Below, piece by piece: positions 16,737 through 24,291 of a DNA stretch of 64,000 nucleotides. Both the position numbers and the translations under genes were made by a program. How positions within the stretch are numbered: position 1 is the first letter of the stretch; every line of letters starts with the position of its first letter. The DNA comes from a virus. Location: positions 62,001-126,000 of IMG/VR virus record IMGVR_UViG_3300026097_001223. One strand, written 5' to 3'. Below the pieces are notes generated by a model. The model saw only the letters and a program-made list of their open reading frames with translations. It searched no databases and was not told the DNA's origin.

Positions 16737-17855
16737 ATGACGGATTCGGTGCACTGTCCTATTATACACGGTGGGTTGCAACTGTATTTTAAAAATACAG
16801 ACAACGCCAGTGCACTGGCAAATCACTGTTGTTTACGTGGTGATCTTTTTCCTATCACTGCCGGCGATGCAGTTTGGAATGATTCTAGACTGTGCAATCT
16901 ACGAGCTATAAATCTTAAAGAACACTGGGACCAAGGCTGTGCAAATTGCCGCAATCTTGAACGCAGTGGACTAGAAAGCTTTCGCACTGGCATGCTTCGC
17001 AAATTCGGCAAGCGCACTGACCTACCGGGTCCTCAACGACTTGACCTAATGTTTGATACCAGTTGTAATCTTGCGTGTCAAACATGTGGACCTGATGCCA
17101 GTACCACTTGGCAAAAGTATCAACTGGAACACGGTGACAGAACACAGCCTGTTGATCCAATAAACCGCTATCAAGAAGTGTCAGACACTTTAAAAAACAT
17201 AGATCTTAGCTGTTTACAACAAGTGGTATTCTGCGGCGGCGAAACACTGTTAGGCGGTGCACACTGGCAGGTAGCCGAGCTGTTAACTGAACTAGCTGAC
17301 CCGTCGAGGATCACCCTGAGCTTTCAAACCAATGGCACACAACCAATATCAAGCCGGTATTATGAATTGTGTAACAAGTTTGATCTTGTGAAACTGCATT
17401 TCAGTTTAGACGCTGTGGAAGAACAGTTTGAATATCTAAGATGGCCGGCTAGCTGGACACAGGTAACTGATAACATGTCCGAAATTAGAGATACTGCACC
17501 TGCTAACGTAATGTTTCTTGTCGAGGAAACAGTGAGCATTTTTAACTACGTGAATTTGCCTAGATTAAAAACCTGGATAAAAAACAACTTCTCCACCAAT
17601 CGAGAAGGGGATGTCACCGACCACACAAGACATCTAGCCAATGGGTTGTACAGTTTAGAAAACATGAGCAATCAATATGTGACTGCCATGCGTGAAACTC
17701 AGTACGGCAGTTTAATTCCCGACAATCATTTTGAAAACATTGCAAAAATACATTCAATGATTGGTATGATCAATGTTCATGATCGTCGTAGAAAACACGA
17801 TTGGAAAACAGTGTTTCCTGAAGTGGTTGAGCATTACAGCGATTATTTAAAATAG
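16737..17855 (+). CDS. Radical SAM protein 2, N-terminal auxiliary cysteines
   Basis: A 372-residue radical-SAM protein. The core motif is C110-C114-C117 (CNLACQTC), and the glycine-rich motif is FCGGETLLG, with GGET in place of GGEP. An N-terminal cysteine pair C31-C32 and a CANC motif (C68, C71) match the arrangement in proteins 1, 3, 5 and 6. It begins 3 nt after the helicase stop and converges on radical-SAM gene 3, overlapping it by 13 nt. The convergent arrangement of two paralogs suggests local duplication and inversion. Confidence 0.85.
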   Translation: MTDSVHCPIIHGGLQLYFKNTDNASALANHCCLRGDLFPITAGDAVWNDSRLCNLRAINLKEHWDQGCANCRNLERSGLESFRTGMLRKFGKRTDLPGPQRLDLMFDTSCNLACQTCGPDASTTWQKYQLEHGDRTQPVDPINRYQEVSDTLKNIDLSCLQQVVFCGGETLLGGAHWQVAELLTELADPSRITLSFQTNGTQPISSRYYELCNKFDLVKLHFSLDAVEEQFEYLRWPASWTQVTDNMSEIRDTAPANVMFLVEETVSIFNYVNLPRLKTWIKNNFSTNREGDVTDHTRHLANGLYSLENMSNQYVTAMRETQYGSLIPDNHFENIAKIHSMIGMINVHDRRRKHDWKTVFPEVVEHYSDYLK

Positions 17856-18886
17856 TCAGCCCAGCCTGTTAGATAGTCTTCTATTCTTATGCCTTTTAAT
17901 TGATCTTGTCTTGCAATATCCTGCTTTGCATGCTCTAGTATGCTATAGTGTGGTATGCTGTCTACGCTGTGATCGAGATAGTGTATTGCATGCACTGGGT
18001 TTGTGTTTAACACTTCTGCATACATATCTGTGGTCATTACTCCTGGTCGATAGTAATCGGGTTCTTCGATGCTTTTTGCTAGATAAGGAATATCATTGTT
18101 ATCGAGCCAATCAAGAGTTTGATCAATGTAGCGAATGTTGAGATTGCTGATCATTACACTGGCACTGAGATTAGATGTTATTTGTTTATAGTAGGCAACA
18201 TTGTCTGAAAAGTCTGCCCATTTTACTGGATATCGCATGTATTCATATACCGGGCCAATACCATCCATGCTGATGCAAAGATTCAAGTTAGTAAATTGTT
18301 TCAGCAGGTTTTCTTGGTCTTGGTTAAGCTTAACCGAGGCATTCGTAACCATAGTAACAAATAGATCAGTACGTCCGGATTGTGTCAGTTTGTGCAACAC
18401 TCGCCAGTTTTGTTTTTCCAGCATTGGTTCTCCGCCTACCATGCTGAGGTATGCTATATTGTCCCAGTCTATTCCTACATCATTGATATCCTGCGTCATG
18501 TACTTTACTGGCAATCCTTCCGTGAACTGCCAGGCTGTGCTTGCTTCTGGTCCACATGTTACGCAAAGACCGTTGCAGAGATTACTGGTATACAGTTTTA
18601 ACATGTAGGTAGTTGTGTTGCCATCCACAGCATCTTCTGCTATTTTTTCTATATCTTTGTCTAACAACCAATCCATTGTGCTGTTGTGTGTTTGTCTTTC
18701 ACTGACAGCACCACGATCTTCTGCTCGCCAACAGGTGGCACATGCAGGATGACGTGCTCCATTTTTTATGCTATCCTGTACACTTGCTCGACTTGTGCCA
18801 CGAGGCCATCTACAGCATCCAATATTGTCGAAGGTCTGTCCGTCGGTTTCATAACAGTGAAAAGGAATAACGCAAAAAACATCCAT
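17843..18886 (-). CDS. Radical SAM protein 3, N-terminal auxiliary cysteines, late-type leaderless start
   Basis: A 347-residue minus-strand radical-SAM protein. The core CxxxCxxC is C104-C108-C111 (CNGLCVTC), the SAM motif is VGGEPMLE, and the N-terminal auxiliary set is C24-C25 with C49 and C52. On the minus strand its ATG is preceded by TAAATA and a 5-nt GACGC gap, the same layout as four virion genes in this window. Late, leaderless expression is therefore expected, and with it a possible role on virion or late host components. Start choice is supported by this promoter. Confidence 0.86.
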   Translation of the reverse strand: MDVFCVIPFHCYETDGQTFDNIGCCRWPRGTSRASVQDSIKNGARHPACATCWRAEDRGAVSERQTHNSTMDWLLDKDIEKIAEDAVDGNTTTYMLKLYTSNLCNGLCVTCGPEASTAWQFTEGLPVKYMTQDINDVGIDWDNIAYLSMVGGEPMLEKQNWRVLHKLTQSGRTDLFVTMVTNASVKLNQDQENLLKQFTNLNLCISMDGIGPVYEYMRYPVKWADFSDNVAYYKQITSNLSASVMISNLNIRYIDQTLDWLDNNDIPYLAKSIEEPDYYRPGVMTTDMYAEVLNTNPVHAIHYLDHSVDSIPHYSILEHAKQDIARQDQLKGIRIEDYLTGWADYFK

Positions 18887-18891
18887 GCGTC

Positions 18892-18897
18892 TATTTA
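18892..18897 (-). promoter_or_regulatory. T4-type late promoter, 5 nt before ATG
   Basis: TAAATA on the minus strand (TATTTA at 18892-18897), separated from the radical-SAM 3 start codon by exactly 5 nt. Confidence 0.65.
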
Positions 18898-18917
18898 ATC
18901 ATTCTATTATCATAAAA

Positions 18918-18923
18918 TAAATA
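18918..18923 (+). promoter_or_regulatory. Probable late promoter (TAAATA)
   Basis: AAATAAATACT, rightward, 22 nt before the ATG of the 18946 gene. It is back to back with the leftward TAAATA at 18892 in the same divergent intergenic region. Confidence 0.55.
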
Positions 18924-18945
18924 CTTTAACTTGAGAACACCACCG

Positions 18946-19209
18946 ATGCAAAAACAAACAAAAAGTATACTAGAAGAACTCGAAGATCTGCATAACAATC
19001 GTTTTGCAGAAAAAGACAAACACTATGCTCTTGAATCTCGTGCTGTTAATGTATTAACCAATGTTAATAGATTTTTAGAAGGGTTAACTGAAAGTTACAC
19101 TGCCGAAGACGCTGAATATCTAGAAAGAAAATTCTACAATGCCATGAAAACCGGCGACAGCAAAAAATTTGTAAGAGCAATTAGAAGAGTAGCAGATGAC
19201 AACGAATGA
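18946..19209 (+). CDS. Small helical phage protein (87 aa)
   Basis: Starting at the ATG at 18946 (an in-frame TTG at 18931 is less likely), this acidic and basic helical protein has heptad-like repeats (ILEELEDLHNN, AVNVLTNVNRFL, AEYLERKFYNAM). It is unrecognised, but it lies at the head of a virion-gene block and behind a late promoter element, so a structural or assembly role is plausible. Its 3' end overlaps the large nucleotidyltransferase-like gene by 14 nt. Confidence 0.7.
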   Translation: MQKQTKSILEELEDLHNNRFAEKDKHYALESRAVNVLTNVNRFLEGLTESYTAEDAEYLERKFYNAMKTGDSKKFVRAIRRVADDNE

Positions 19210-21049
19210 GCATCTACTGGAAGGTGGTAATGTCTTTAAAGACGCCTCTGGCAAACCTACTACACAGCGTATCAATCAACGCGACATTCCTCCCACGGTT
19301 AGTTGGCTAGAGAAAGTAACTGGCCTGCCTCTCATGGACACAATGCTAGGCAGTACCGGTAAAAAGCCTTCATCCGGAGACATTGACCTGGGAATTGATG
19401 CAAACACTGTTCAAAAAGACGCAGTGTACAATCGTCTAGTTACCTGGGCAAAAAACAACGATCTTGATCCCAACGAATATGTAGCTCGCACTGGCATAAG
19501 TGTACATTTTAAAACTCCAATTCGCGGAAATCCTGAGCTGGGCTTTGTGCAGGCTGATCTCATGTTTGTGCCAGACATGCGTTTTGCACAATTTATGATG
19601 ACACAAGACCCAGCCAGCGAGTACAAAGGCATGATTCGCAATGTGCTGATGAACAGTGTTGCAAAAGCCAGTGGATACAAGTTGAGCTTGGACCAAGGAT
19701 TGTTGGATCGCCAAAGCGGCAATACCATAACCAAAGATCCAGATCAGGTAGCTCAATTGCTTTTAAACAAAAATGCCAGTGCAAAAAATCTATTCAGTGT
19801 TGAAGCTATACTGCAAACATTGGCAAATGACCCAGACCGAGATGCTAAACTAGCAGATTTTCGTGGCTTTGCTGAAAAGCAAAACATACAGTTTGAAGAG
19901 GTAGATGTCGATGACGCTGTGGGCATAATGGCCAGACTAAGAGATAGAATTGTCAATCAAGGTATGGACATTATTGTTGAAGCAGAAGCTAGAATACAGC
20001 ATCCAGAAGATGACGTATTTGAAAAAGGCAGTGCCGGTGCTAGAGCCGCACTAAACGCATTAAAAACTGCGGCAGCCAAGCCAAGTTCTACGACTATCAA
20101 GTGGGACGGTAAACCTGCTATTGTGTTTGGCAGAGATGCCCAAGGCAATTTCATTCTCACTGACAAAGGCGGATTCTTAAAAACTGGTGGAACAGGTCTC
20201 GCTCGCAGTCCAGACGATCTAGCCGACTTGCTGGCTCAACGCAAAGGCGATGACAGAAGTGAACTTATTCAACAGTACAGAAATATTTGGCCATTGATTC
20301 AAAGCATTACACCGCGCAACTTAAAAGGATTTGTGCAAGCTGACTTGCTGTATGTAGGAACACCCAGCGAACGAAATGGAGAGTTTGTGTTTACGCCAAA
20401 CATAGTAACCTATTCAGTGCCAGTCGACAGTGACCTTGGACAAGGAATTGCCAACAGCAAGCTAGGACTAGCTGTGCATAGCTATATAGAAAATCCGCAG
20501 AGTGATGCAAAGCCTATCAGTCCGGATGTGCTAGCAGATAATCCAGATGTACTTGCATTAGGCAGTAGCACTGGTATTACACAAGCAGTAGAGTTAAACA
20601 CTGCTGCTGTAAAAAAAGCAGAACAGTTGTTAGGTCGATATTCTAGAGATATTGATCAATTTTTAAATCCCAACGAATTGCGAGCGCAAAAAATCACAAA
20701 CTTGCCTGCGTTGTTAAAACAGTTTATCAATGTGCGAGTACGTCAAGGCAGTTTTGACAATCTAGCACAAGGGTTTCTAGAGTGGGTAGCTACAAAAGAA
20801 ACTGCTGCAAAAGTACAAAGAATACAGCAGTGGGCTCAGCAATATCAAACAGGTTTCAAAGCTGCTATCGGCGTGTTCATGGCAATCAGTGCTATCAAAA
20901 CGGATCTTGTAAAAAAACTAGATGCCAGCGGGCCTGGTGTTAAGGCCAGCATAGACAACGAGCCTGGGCATGAAGGATATGTAGGGCACGGATACAAGTA
21001 TGTGGATCGAGCACGATTTAGCAAAGCAAACTTTGCGCAAAACATATAA
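19196..21049 (+). CDS. Two-domain nucleotidyltransferase-like protein (Pol-beta-like plus KxDG/DUF6267-like)
   Basis: A 617-residue protein with two recognisable nucleotidyl-transfer signatures. Near the N-terminus GSTGKKPSSGDIDLGID (52-68) matches the GS...DxD motif of Pol-beta-type nucleotidyltransferases, with a probable third acid in VQADLMFV (D121). From about residue 297, TTIKWDGKPAIVFGRD matches the KxDG lysine motif of covalent ligases and capping enzymes (K302, D304, G305), as in DUF6267 proteins of T4-like phages, and is followed by VQADLLYVG. The C-terminal 150 residues are helical. RNA/DNA end processing or protein nucleotidylation is possible; the substrate is unknown. Confidence 0.72.
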   Translation: MTTNEHLLEGGNVFKDASGKPTTQRINQRDIPPTVSWLEKVTGLPLMDTMLGSTGKKPSSGDIDLGIDANTVQKDAVYNRLVTWAKNNDLDPNEYVARTGISVHFKTPIRGNPELGFVQADLMFVPDMRFAQFMMTQDPASEYKGMIRNVLMNSVAKASGYKLSLDQGLLDRQSGNTITKDPDQVAQLLLNKNASAKNLFSVEAILQTLANDPDRDAKLADFRGFAEKQNIQFEEVDVDDAVGIMARLRDRIVNQGMDIIVEAEARIQHPEDDVFEKGSAGARAALNALKTAAAKPSSTTIKWDGKPAIVFGRDAQGNFILTDKGGFLKTGGTGLARSPDDLADLLAQRKGDDRSELIQQYRNIWPLIQSITPRNLKGFVQADLLYVGTPSERNGEFVFTPNIVTYSVPVDSDLGQGIANSKLGLAVHSYIENPQSDAKPISPDVLADNPDVLALGSSTGITQAVELNTAAVKKAEQLLGRYSRDIDQFLNPNELRAQKITNLPALLKQFINVRVRQGSFDNLAQGFLEWVATKETAAKVQRIQQWAQQYQTGFKAAIGVFMAISAIKTDLVKKLDASGPGVKASIDNEPGHEGYVGHGYKYVDRARFSKANFAQNI

Positions 21050-21063
21050 TTTTATATCTGTGG

Positions 21064-21069
21064 TAAATA
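21064..21069 (+). promoter_or_regulatory. Late promoter (TAAATA) for the 21109 virion gene
   Basis: GGTAAATACAAC, 39 nt before the ATG. The leader includes a short GAGCT/AGCTC inverted repeat and a TAGGAG ribosome binding site at 21094-21099. Confidence 0.6.
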
Positions 21070-21108
21070 CAACGAGAGCTACAGCTCACCATTTAGGAGA
21101 AAAATATA

Positions 21109-21492
21109 ATGGCAACTTTTACTAAAACAAATGGTACATTGCAACCAGTTTTTGCAACAGATACTGCAGACGGTGCTATCGCCGGTGCAACAAGTCTTGC
21201 AGGCGCACCTGTAAACCTACAGGGTCCTAAGCTAGACTTCTTTACACTGACTGCTAATGCATCAGTTAACACTGCTGGTAACACAAGCGGCTACCTTACA
21301 GACGTTATCAATGCTGTTCAGCAAAAAGCAACAGTGGCTATGTATCAAGTAGACGGCACTAACATTTCATTGGGCGTATACCCAGCTGGTGCTTACACTA
21401 CAGCTACATTGCTATCAACTGCAAACGTAACCAACGCTACTTTCCAGTTAGATAGTGCACAAGACGTGGGCTTCAAGCTAGCCGACTCTTAA
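21109..21492 (+). CDS. Small abundant virion-type protein (127 aa)
   Basis: A 127-residue protein rich in Ala, Thr, Val and Gly with very few charged residues, as in highly expressed capsid decoration or tail proteins. It has its own TAAATA promoter, a good TAGGAG ribosome binding site and an immediate rho-independent terminator, so it is a monocistronic, probably strongly expressed late gene. Segments such as LDFFTLTANA and a final DVGFKLADS are typical of a family I associate with T4-like marine phages, but the exact location in the virion is unknown. Confidence 0.75.
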   Translation: MATFTKTNGTLQPVFATDTADGAIAGATSLAGAPVNLQGPKLDFFTLTANASVNTAGNTSGYLTDVINAVQQKATVAMYQVDGTNISLGVYPAGAYTTATLLSTANVTNATFQLDSAQDVGFKLADS

Positions 21493-21515
21493 TAGAGCTA
21501 GGTTACTACACGTCA

Positions 21516-21547
21516 AGCCTCGGTTTTGATAGCCGGGGCTTTTTATT
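21516..21547 (+). terminator. Rho-independent terminator
   Basis: AGCCTCGG (21516-21523), a TTTTGATAG loop and CCGGGGCT (21533-21540), followed by TTTTATT. It ends the 21109 transcript. Confidence 0.9.
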
Positions 21548-21551
21548 GGCT

Positions 21552-21557
21552 TAAATA
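21552..21557 (+). promoter_or_regulatory. T4-type late promoter, 5 nt before ATG
   Basis: TAAATA, then TCTCG, then the ATG of the 21563 gene. It lies directly downstream of the terminator. Confidence 0.68.
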
Positions 21558-21562
21558 TCTCG

Positions 21563-21985
21563 ATGCATAAAATTCAAGCAACATGCACTTTTGATATTAC
21601 GCCAACAGGTGCCTACAGTTATAGACCAATAGAACTTCCAGGTACTACTAAAAATGGACAAACTGTAGTGGATAAAAAACAATGGTATCATGTTGTTAAT
21701 CAACAGAGAAACTGGGACACAGTGCAGCAATTGCTCGATCTGAGAACACAGGTTGAATCCACCACTGAACCAAAAAAAACGGAAAATCTCTGGCAGTTTG
21801 AATTTAGCATCGATTTACAAAAAATTCACAGCAAACCTGACCAAGCATTAAAAATCATAATGGAAGATTTTCATTCAGTGCCAATTATACTTGATCTGGA
21901 TGAAACTGAAGATCTGTTGCCGTATATCACAACCACTGGAGATAATCCAAATCTCCAATTAAAAATTTTACAAGAGAATAAATAG
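21563..21985 (+). CDS. Hypothetical late protein (140 aa), leaderless-type start
   Basis: A 140-residue protein beginning with a beta strand (MHKIQATCTFDI). The middle is rich in Lys, Gln and Trp and the C-terminal part is acidic (LDLDETEDLLPYI). No family is recognised. The ATG is exactly 5 nt after a TAAATA element and there is no Shine-Dalgarno, so the transcript probably starts at or next to the start codon. It is followed 4 nt later by another gene with the same start architecture. Confidence 0.75.
   Translation: MHKIQATCTFDITPTGAYSYRPIELPGTTKNGQTVVDKKQWYHVVNQQRNWDTVQQLLDLRTQVESTTEPKKTENLWQFEFSIDLQKIHSKPDQALKIIMEDFHSVPIILDLDETEDLLPYITTTGDNPNLQLKILQENK
21979..21984 (+). promoter_or_regulatory. 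T4-type late promoter, 5 nt before ATG
   Basis: ATAAATA, then GTTAC, then the ATG at 21990. It overlaps the last codons of the 21563 gene. Confidence 0.65.
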
Positions 21986-21989
21986 TTAC

Positions 21990-22256
21990 ATGAACCCAAG
22001 TGAGCTGGAAAAACATCAATTAGAAACACACGTTGAATTGTGTGCTCAACGCTACAAGTATCTTGAAGATAAACTGGAATATCTTGAAAAAAACACTGAT
22101 GAATTAAAAACAATTGTAAGAGAAGTACACGATCTTGTGCAACAGCTAGATCGCAGAAGAAACAGTCAAATCATCGGTTGGGGTATTGCTGTAATTGGTT
22201 CACTGGTTGGTATCATCTCTTATCTCTTCATAGGATTCATCAACTCTGTAGGCTAA
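21990..22256 (+). CDS. Coiled-coil, single-TM protein (88 aa)
   Basis: Residues 1-57 form a charged coiled coil with leucine/tyrosine heptads (YKYLEDKLEYLEKN). Residues 60-85 form one hydrophobic transmembrane helix (IIGWGIAVIGSLVGIISYLFIGF). This helix-then-anchor layout fits small phage membrane proteins of the DUF7201 or holin/spanin-accessory type, but I cannot call it a holin. The TAAATA-N5-ATG start predicts late expression. The next gene's late promoter lies over its last codons. Confidence 0.75.
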   Translation: MNPSELEKHQLETHVELCAQRYKYLEDKLEYLEKNTDELKTIVREVHDLVQQLDRRRNSQIIGWGIAVIGSLVGIISYLFIGFINSVG

Positions 22257-22259
22257 ATA
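22254..22259 (+). promoter_or_regulatory. Probable late promoter (CTAAATAC)
   Basis: GGCTAAATACAG overlapping the stop of the 21990 gene, 23 nt before the ATG at 22283, whose leader has an AAAGGA ribosome binding site at 22265-22270. Confidence 0.58.
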
Positions 22260-22282
22260 CAGTCAAAGGAATCTACAAAATT

Positions 22283-23236
22283 ATGAAACTCAATGAATTA
22301 GACTTTATTGATTCTAAGTATGCTGCACAGCGTATGTTGGAATCACGCTATGGTCAAACGATCGACTTTGATCGTTTAACACCCACTAAAGCTCGTGAAA
22401 TGCACAGCCGTGTGCAAAACATGCTCGAAGCGCAACAAAACACCAGCACTGGGTTTGTAAGAGAAAACAACAGTGAATATATGAAACTGGTGCTTATAAA
22501 CAAGATCCTGGAAAGCACAATTGAAGAAGACGACACCTTGCCAGTGGACATGAAAGATCCAAAGGTTCGTGGTGTTATGGACAAGATCAAAAGAAATCAA
22601 AATCTTTCTCCGGACGAACAAAAAATGGCCAACAAACTTGCAGCAATGCAAGCAGAAGGCAAAGACCAAGACAGAAAACCTCCATTTGAGCCCGATGAAT
22701 CATCCATTGATACGGACAAGTATGGAAACAAAATCAAAAAGAAAAATGTACCTAAACATCTCGCCAAAAAAGGCATGCGCAAGTCGATGCAAACGCAAGA
22801 TATCAACGAAGGCACTGAAATACAAACAGCACAAGTGGTACTGGCTGCCAAAGACATGGGCGATCGGCTACAAAAAATGTTGCAAGATGTAAGCGAAATG
22901 CAATTCAAAGATCTGCCGGCAGTGGTCGAAAGCGCCAAAAGCGAAGTAGGCACAGAGCAAGCTGATCAATTCAGTCAAGCAGCTACTAAAGCGTTGCAGG
23001 ATCTATTGATGGCAACTCAACAAGCCAAACAGGAAATGGATCAAGCAATGGGCGCACTCACAGGTGAAGGCATGTCTGTGCCCACGGACAGTGCAGAAGT
23101 TGACACAGACATTGATGCTATCAGTGACACAGATGATGACTTTGCTGTGGACATCGAAACAAACACAGACGAAATGCCTGAGATTGATGTTGACACAGAT
23201 GATGACGCAGCGTCAGTAGGCAGAGCCGAGCGATAA
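22283..23236 (+). CDS. Probable prohead-core/virion protein (317 aa)
   Basis: The start chosen is the ATG at 22283, with AAAGGA upstream; a longer frame to 22178 lies over the previous gene. The N-terminus (MKLNELDFIDSKYAAQRML) is a helical segment of a type I associate with virion proteins of T4-like marine phages. The middle is Lys/Gln-rich and coiled-coil prone, and the C-terminal 50 residues are extremely acidic (repeated DTDDD). Such acidic, helical proteins are typical of scaffold or prohead core. It overlaps the next gene by 1 nt. Confidence 0.68.
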   Translation: MKLNELDFIDSKYAAQRMLESRYGQTIDFDRLTPTKAREMHSRVQNMLEAQQNTSTGFVRENNSEYMKLVLINKILESTIEEDDTLPVDMKDPKVRGVMDKIKRNQNLSPDEQKMANKLAAMQAEGKDQDRKPPFEPDESSIDTDKYGNKIKKKNVPKHLAKKGMRKSMQTQDINEGTEIQTAQVVLAAKDMGDRLQKMLQDVSEMQFKDLPAVVESAKSEVGTEQADQFSQAATKALQDLLMATQQAKQEMDQAMGALTGEGMSVPTDSAEVDTDIDAISDTDDDFAVDIETNTDEMPEIDVDTDDDAASVGRAER

Positions 23237-23571
23237 TGTTAATTCGTGAATTTGAGGAACAAAGCAACGATCGATTGATTGCATTGGTGCAGTTCCTCAA
23301 AGGCAGAATGCAGGACACAGACAGCGAAGCTAGTATCAGTGTAGATTCTTTTATTAAACTGGCTAGAGACATGGGGGTTGCAGTTTCTGAACGCAGCCTT
23401 CGTGATCTAGTGGAAAAGCCACCTCTTAGTAATCTAATCACCAGTGTTGACCAAGACCGTGTGCGGTTTGGCGGCACAGACAACCCAGCAGATCCTGAAA
23501 CCATGAGTGTCGACGACGCACAAGATGCAGTTGACAAAATGGCTAAACGAGCTGCAAAAAAAGGTTTATAA
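23236..23571 (+). CDS. Small helical protein, possible core/scaffold partner (111 aa)
   Basis: A 111-residue helical protein starting on the last base of the preceding stop. It begins MLIREFEEQSNDRLIALVQFL and ends in a basic tail (KMAKRAAKKGL). The central part has a DSFIKLARDMGV helix. No catalytic motif is visible. Tight coupling to the 22283 gene suggests that the two act together in head assembly, which is inference from position only. Confidence 0.7.
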   Translation: MLIREFEEQSNDRLIALVQFLKGRMQDTDSEASISVDSFIKLARDMGVAVSERSLRDLVEKPPLSNLITSVDQDRVRFGGTDNPADPETMSVDDAQDAVDKMAKRAAKKGL

Positions 23572-23599
23572 TTCTTAACAAGCGTTGTATAATAGCACA

Positions 23600-24283
23600 A
23601 TGCTTATATCTAAATTCGAATATCATACTCTCAAGCGCGAAAGCGTAAACGGCAAACGATTGTACGCTACTCCTGATGGCCTTAAACTGCCCAGTGTAAC
23701 TACCATCCTTGACAAAACCAAACCCAAAGAAAAAATTGAAGCACTTGCAAACTGGCGTAAACGAGTAGGGCACGAAAAGGCTCAACAAATAACCACCGAG
23801 GCTGCAAATCGCGGTACACGCATGCATACCTATCTAGAACGCTATATTCTCAATGGTGTTCACGAAGAAAAAACCAGTAACCCTTACAGTTGGCAAAGTC
23901 ATGACATGGCGCAGATAGTAATCAACGAAGGGCTAGACAAAGTAGATGAATACTGGGGCGTAGAAGTTCCGTTGTACTTTCCTGAAGTGTATGCCGGAAC
24001 CACAGACTGCGTGGGTCTTTACGAAGGTAAGTCTGCAATAATGGACTTTAAACAAACCAACAAGCCTAAAAAAACCGAGTGGATTGAAGATTACTTTTTA
24101 CAATTGTGTGCATACGGGGAAGCACACAACGAAGTTTATGGTACAGACATCACTCGCGGAGTTATATTGATGTGCAGCAAAGACTGCGAGTATCAAGAGT
24201 GGGTGCTAGAAGGTCAAGACTGGGAGAAATACCGAGATCTTTGGTGGCGCAGAGTTGAAGAGTACTATGTAAAACATAGATAA
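23600..24283 (+). CDS. PD-(D/E)XK exonuclease (RecB-family-like)
   Basis: I start at the ATG at 23600; an in-frame TTG at 23585 would place the start upstream of the TATAAT at 23588-23593. The product, 227 residues, has the Cas4/RecB-like nuclease pattern: RGTRMHTYLERY (family His), then YAGTTDCVGLYEGKSAIMDFKQTNKPK, which gives the catalytic D...D-x-K triad (TTDCVG ... MDFKQT). Q/Y residues follow (FLQLCAYGEA). Such nucleases are frequent in T4-like marine phages and may act in recombination or host-DNA breakdown. It lies between head and tail genes. Confidence 0.88.
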   Translation: MLISKFEYHTLKRESVNGKRLYATPDGLKLPSVTTILDKTKPKEKIEALANWRKRVGHEKAQQITTEAANRGTRMHTYLERYILNGVHEEKTSNPYSWQSHDMAQIVINEGLDKVDEYWGVEVPLYFPEVYAGTTDCVGLYEGKSAIMDFKQTNKPKKTEWIEDYFLQLCAYGEAHNEVYGTDITRGVILMCSKDCEYQEWVLEGQDWEKYRDLWWRRVEEYYVKHR

Positions 24284-24286
24284 ATA
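24281..24286 (+). promoter_or_regulatory. T4-type late promoter, 5 nt before ATG
   Basis: GATAAATA, then TCATT, then the ATG of the tail-spike gene at 24292. Confidence 0.68.
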
Positions 24287-24291
24287 TCATT

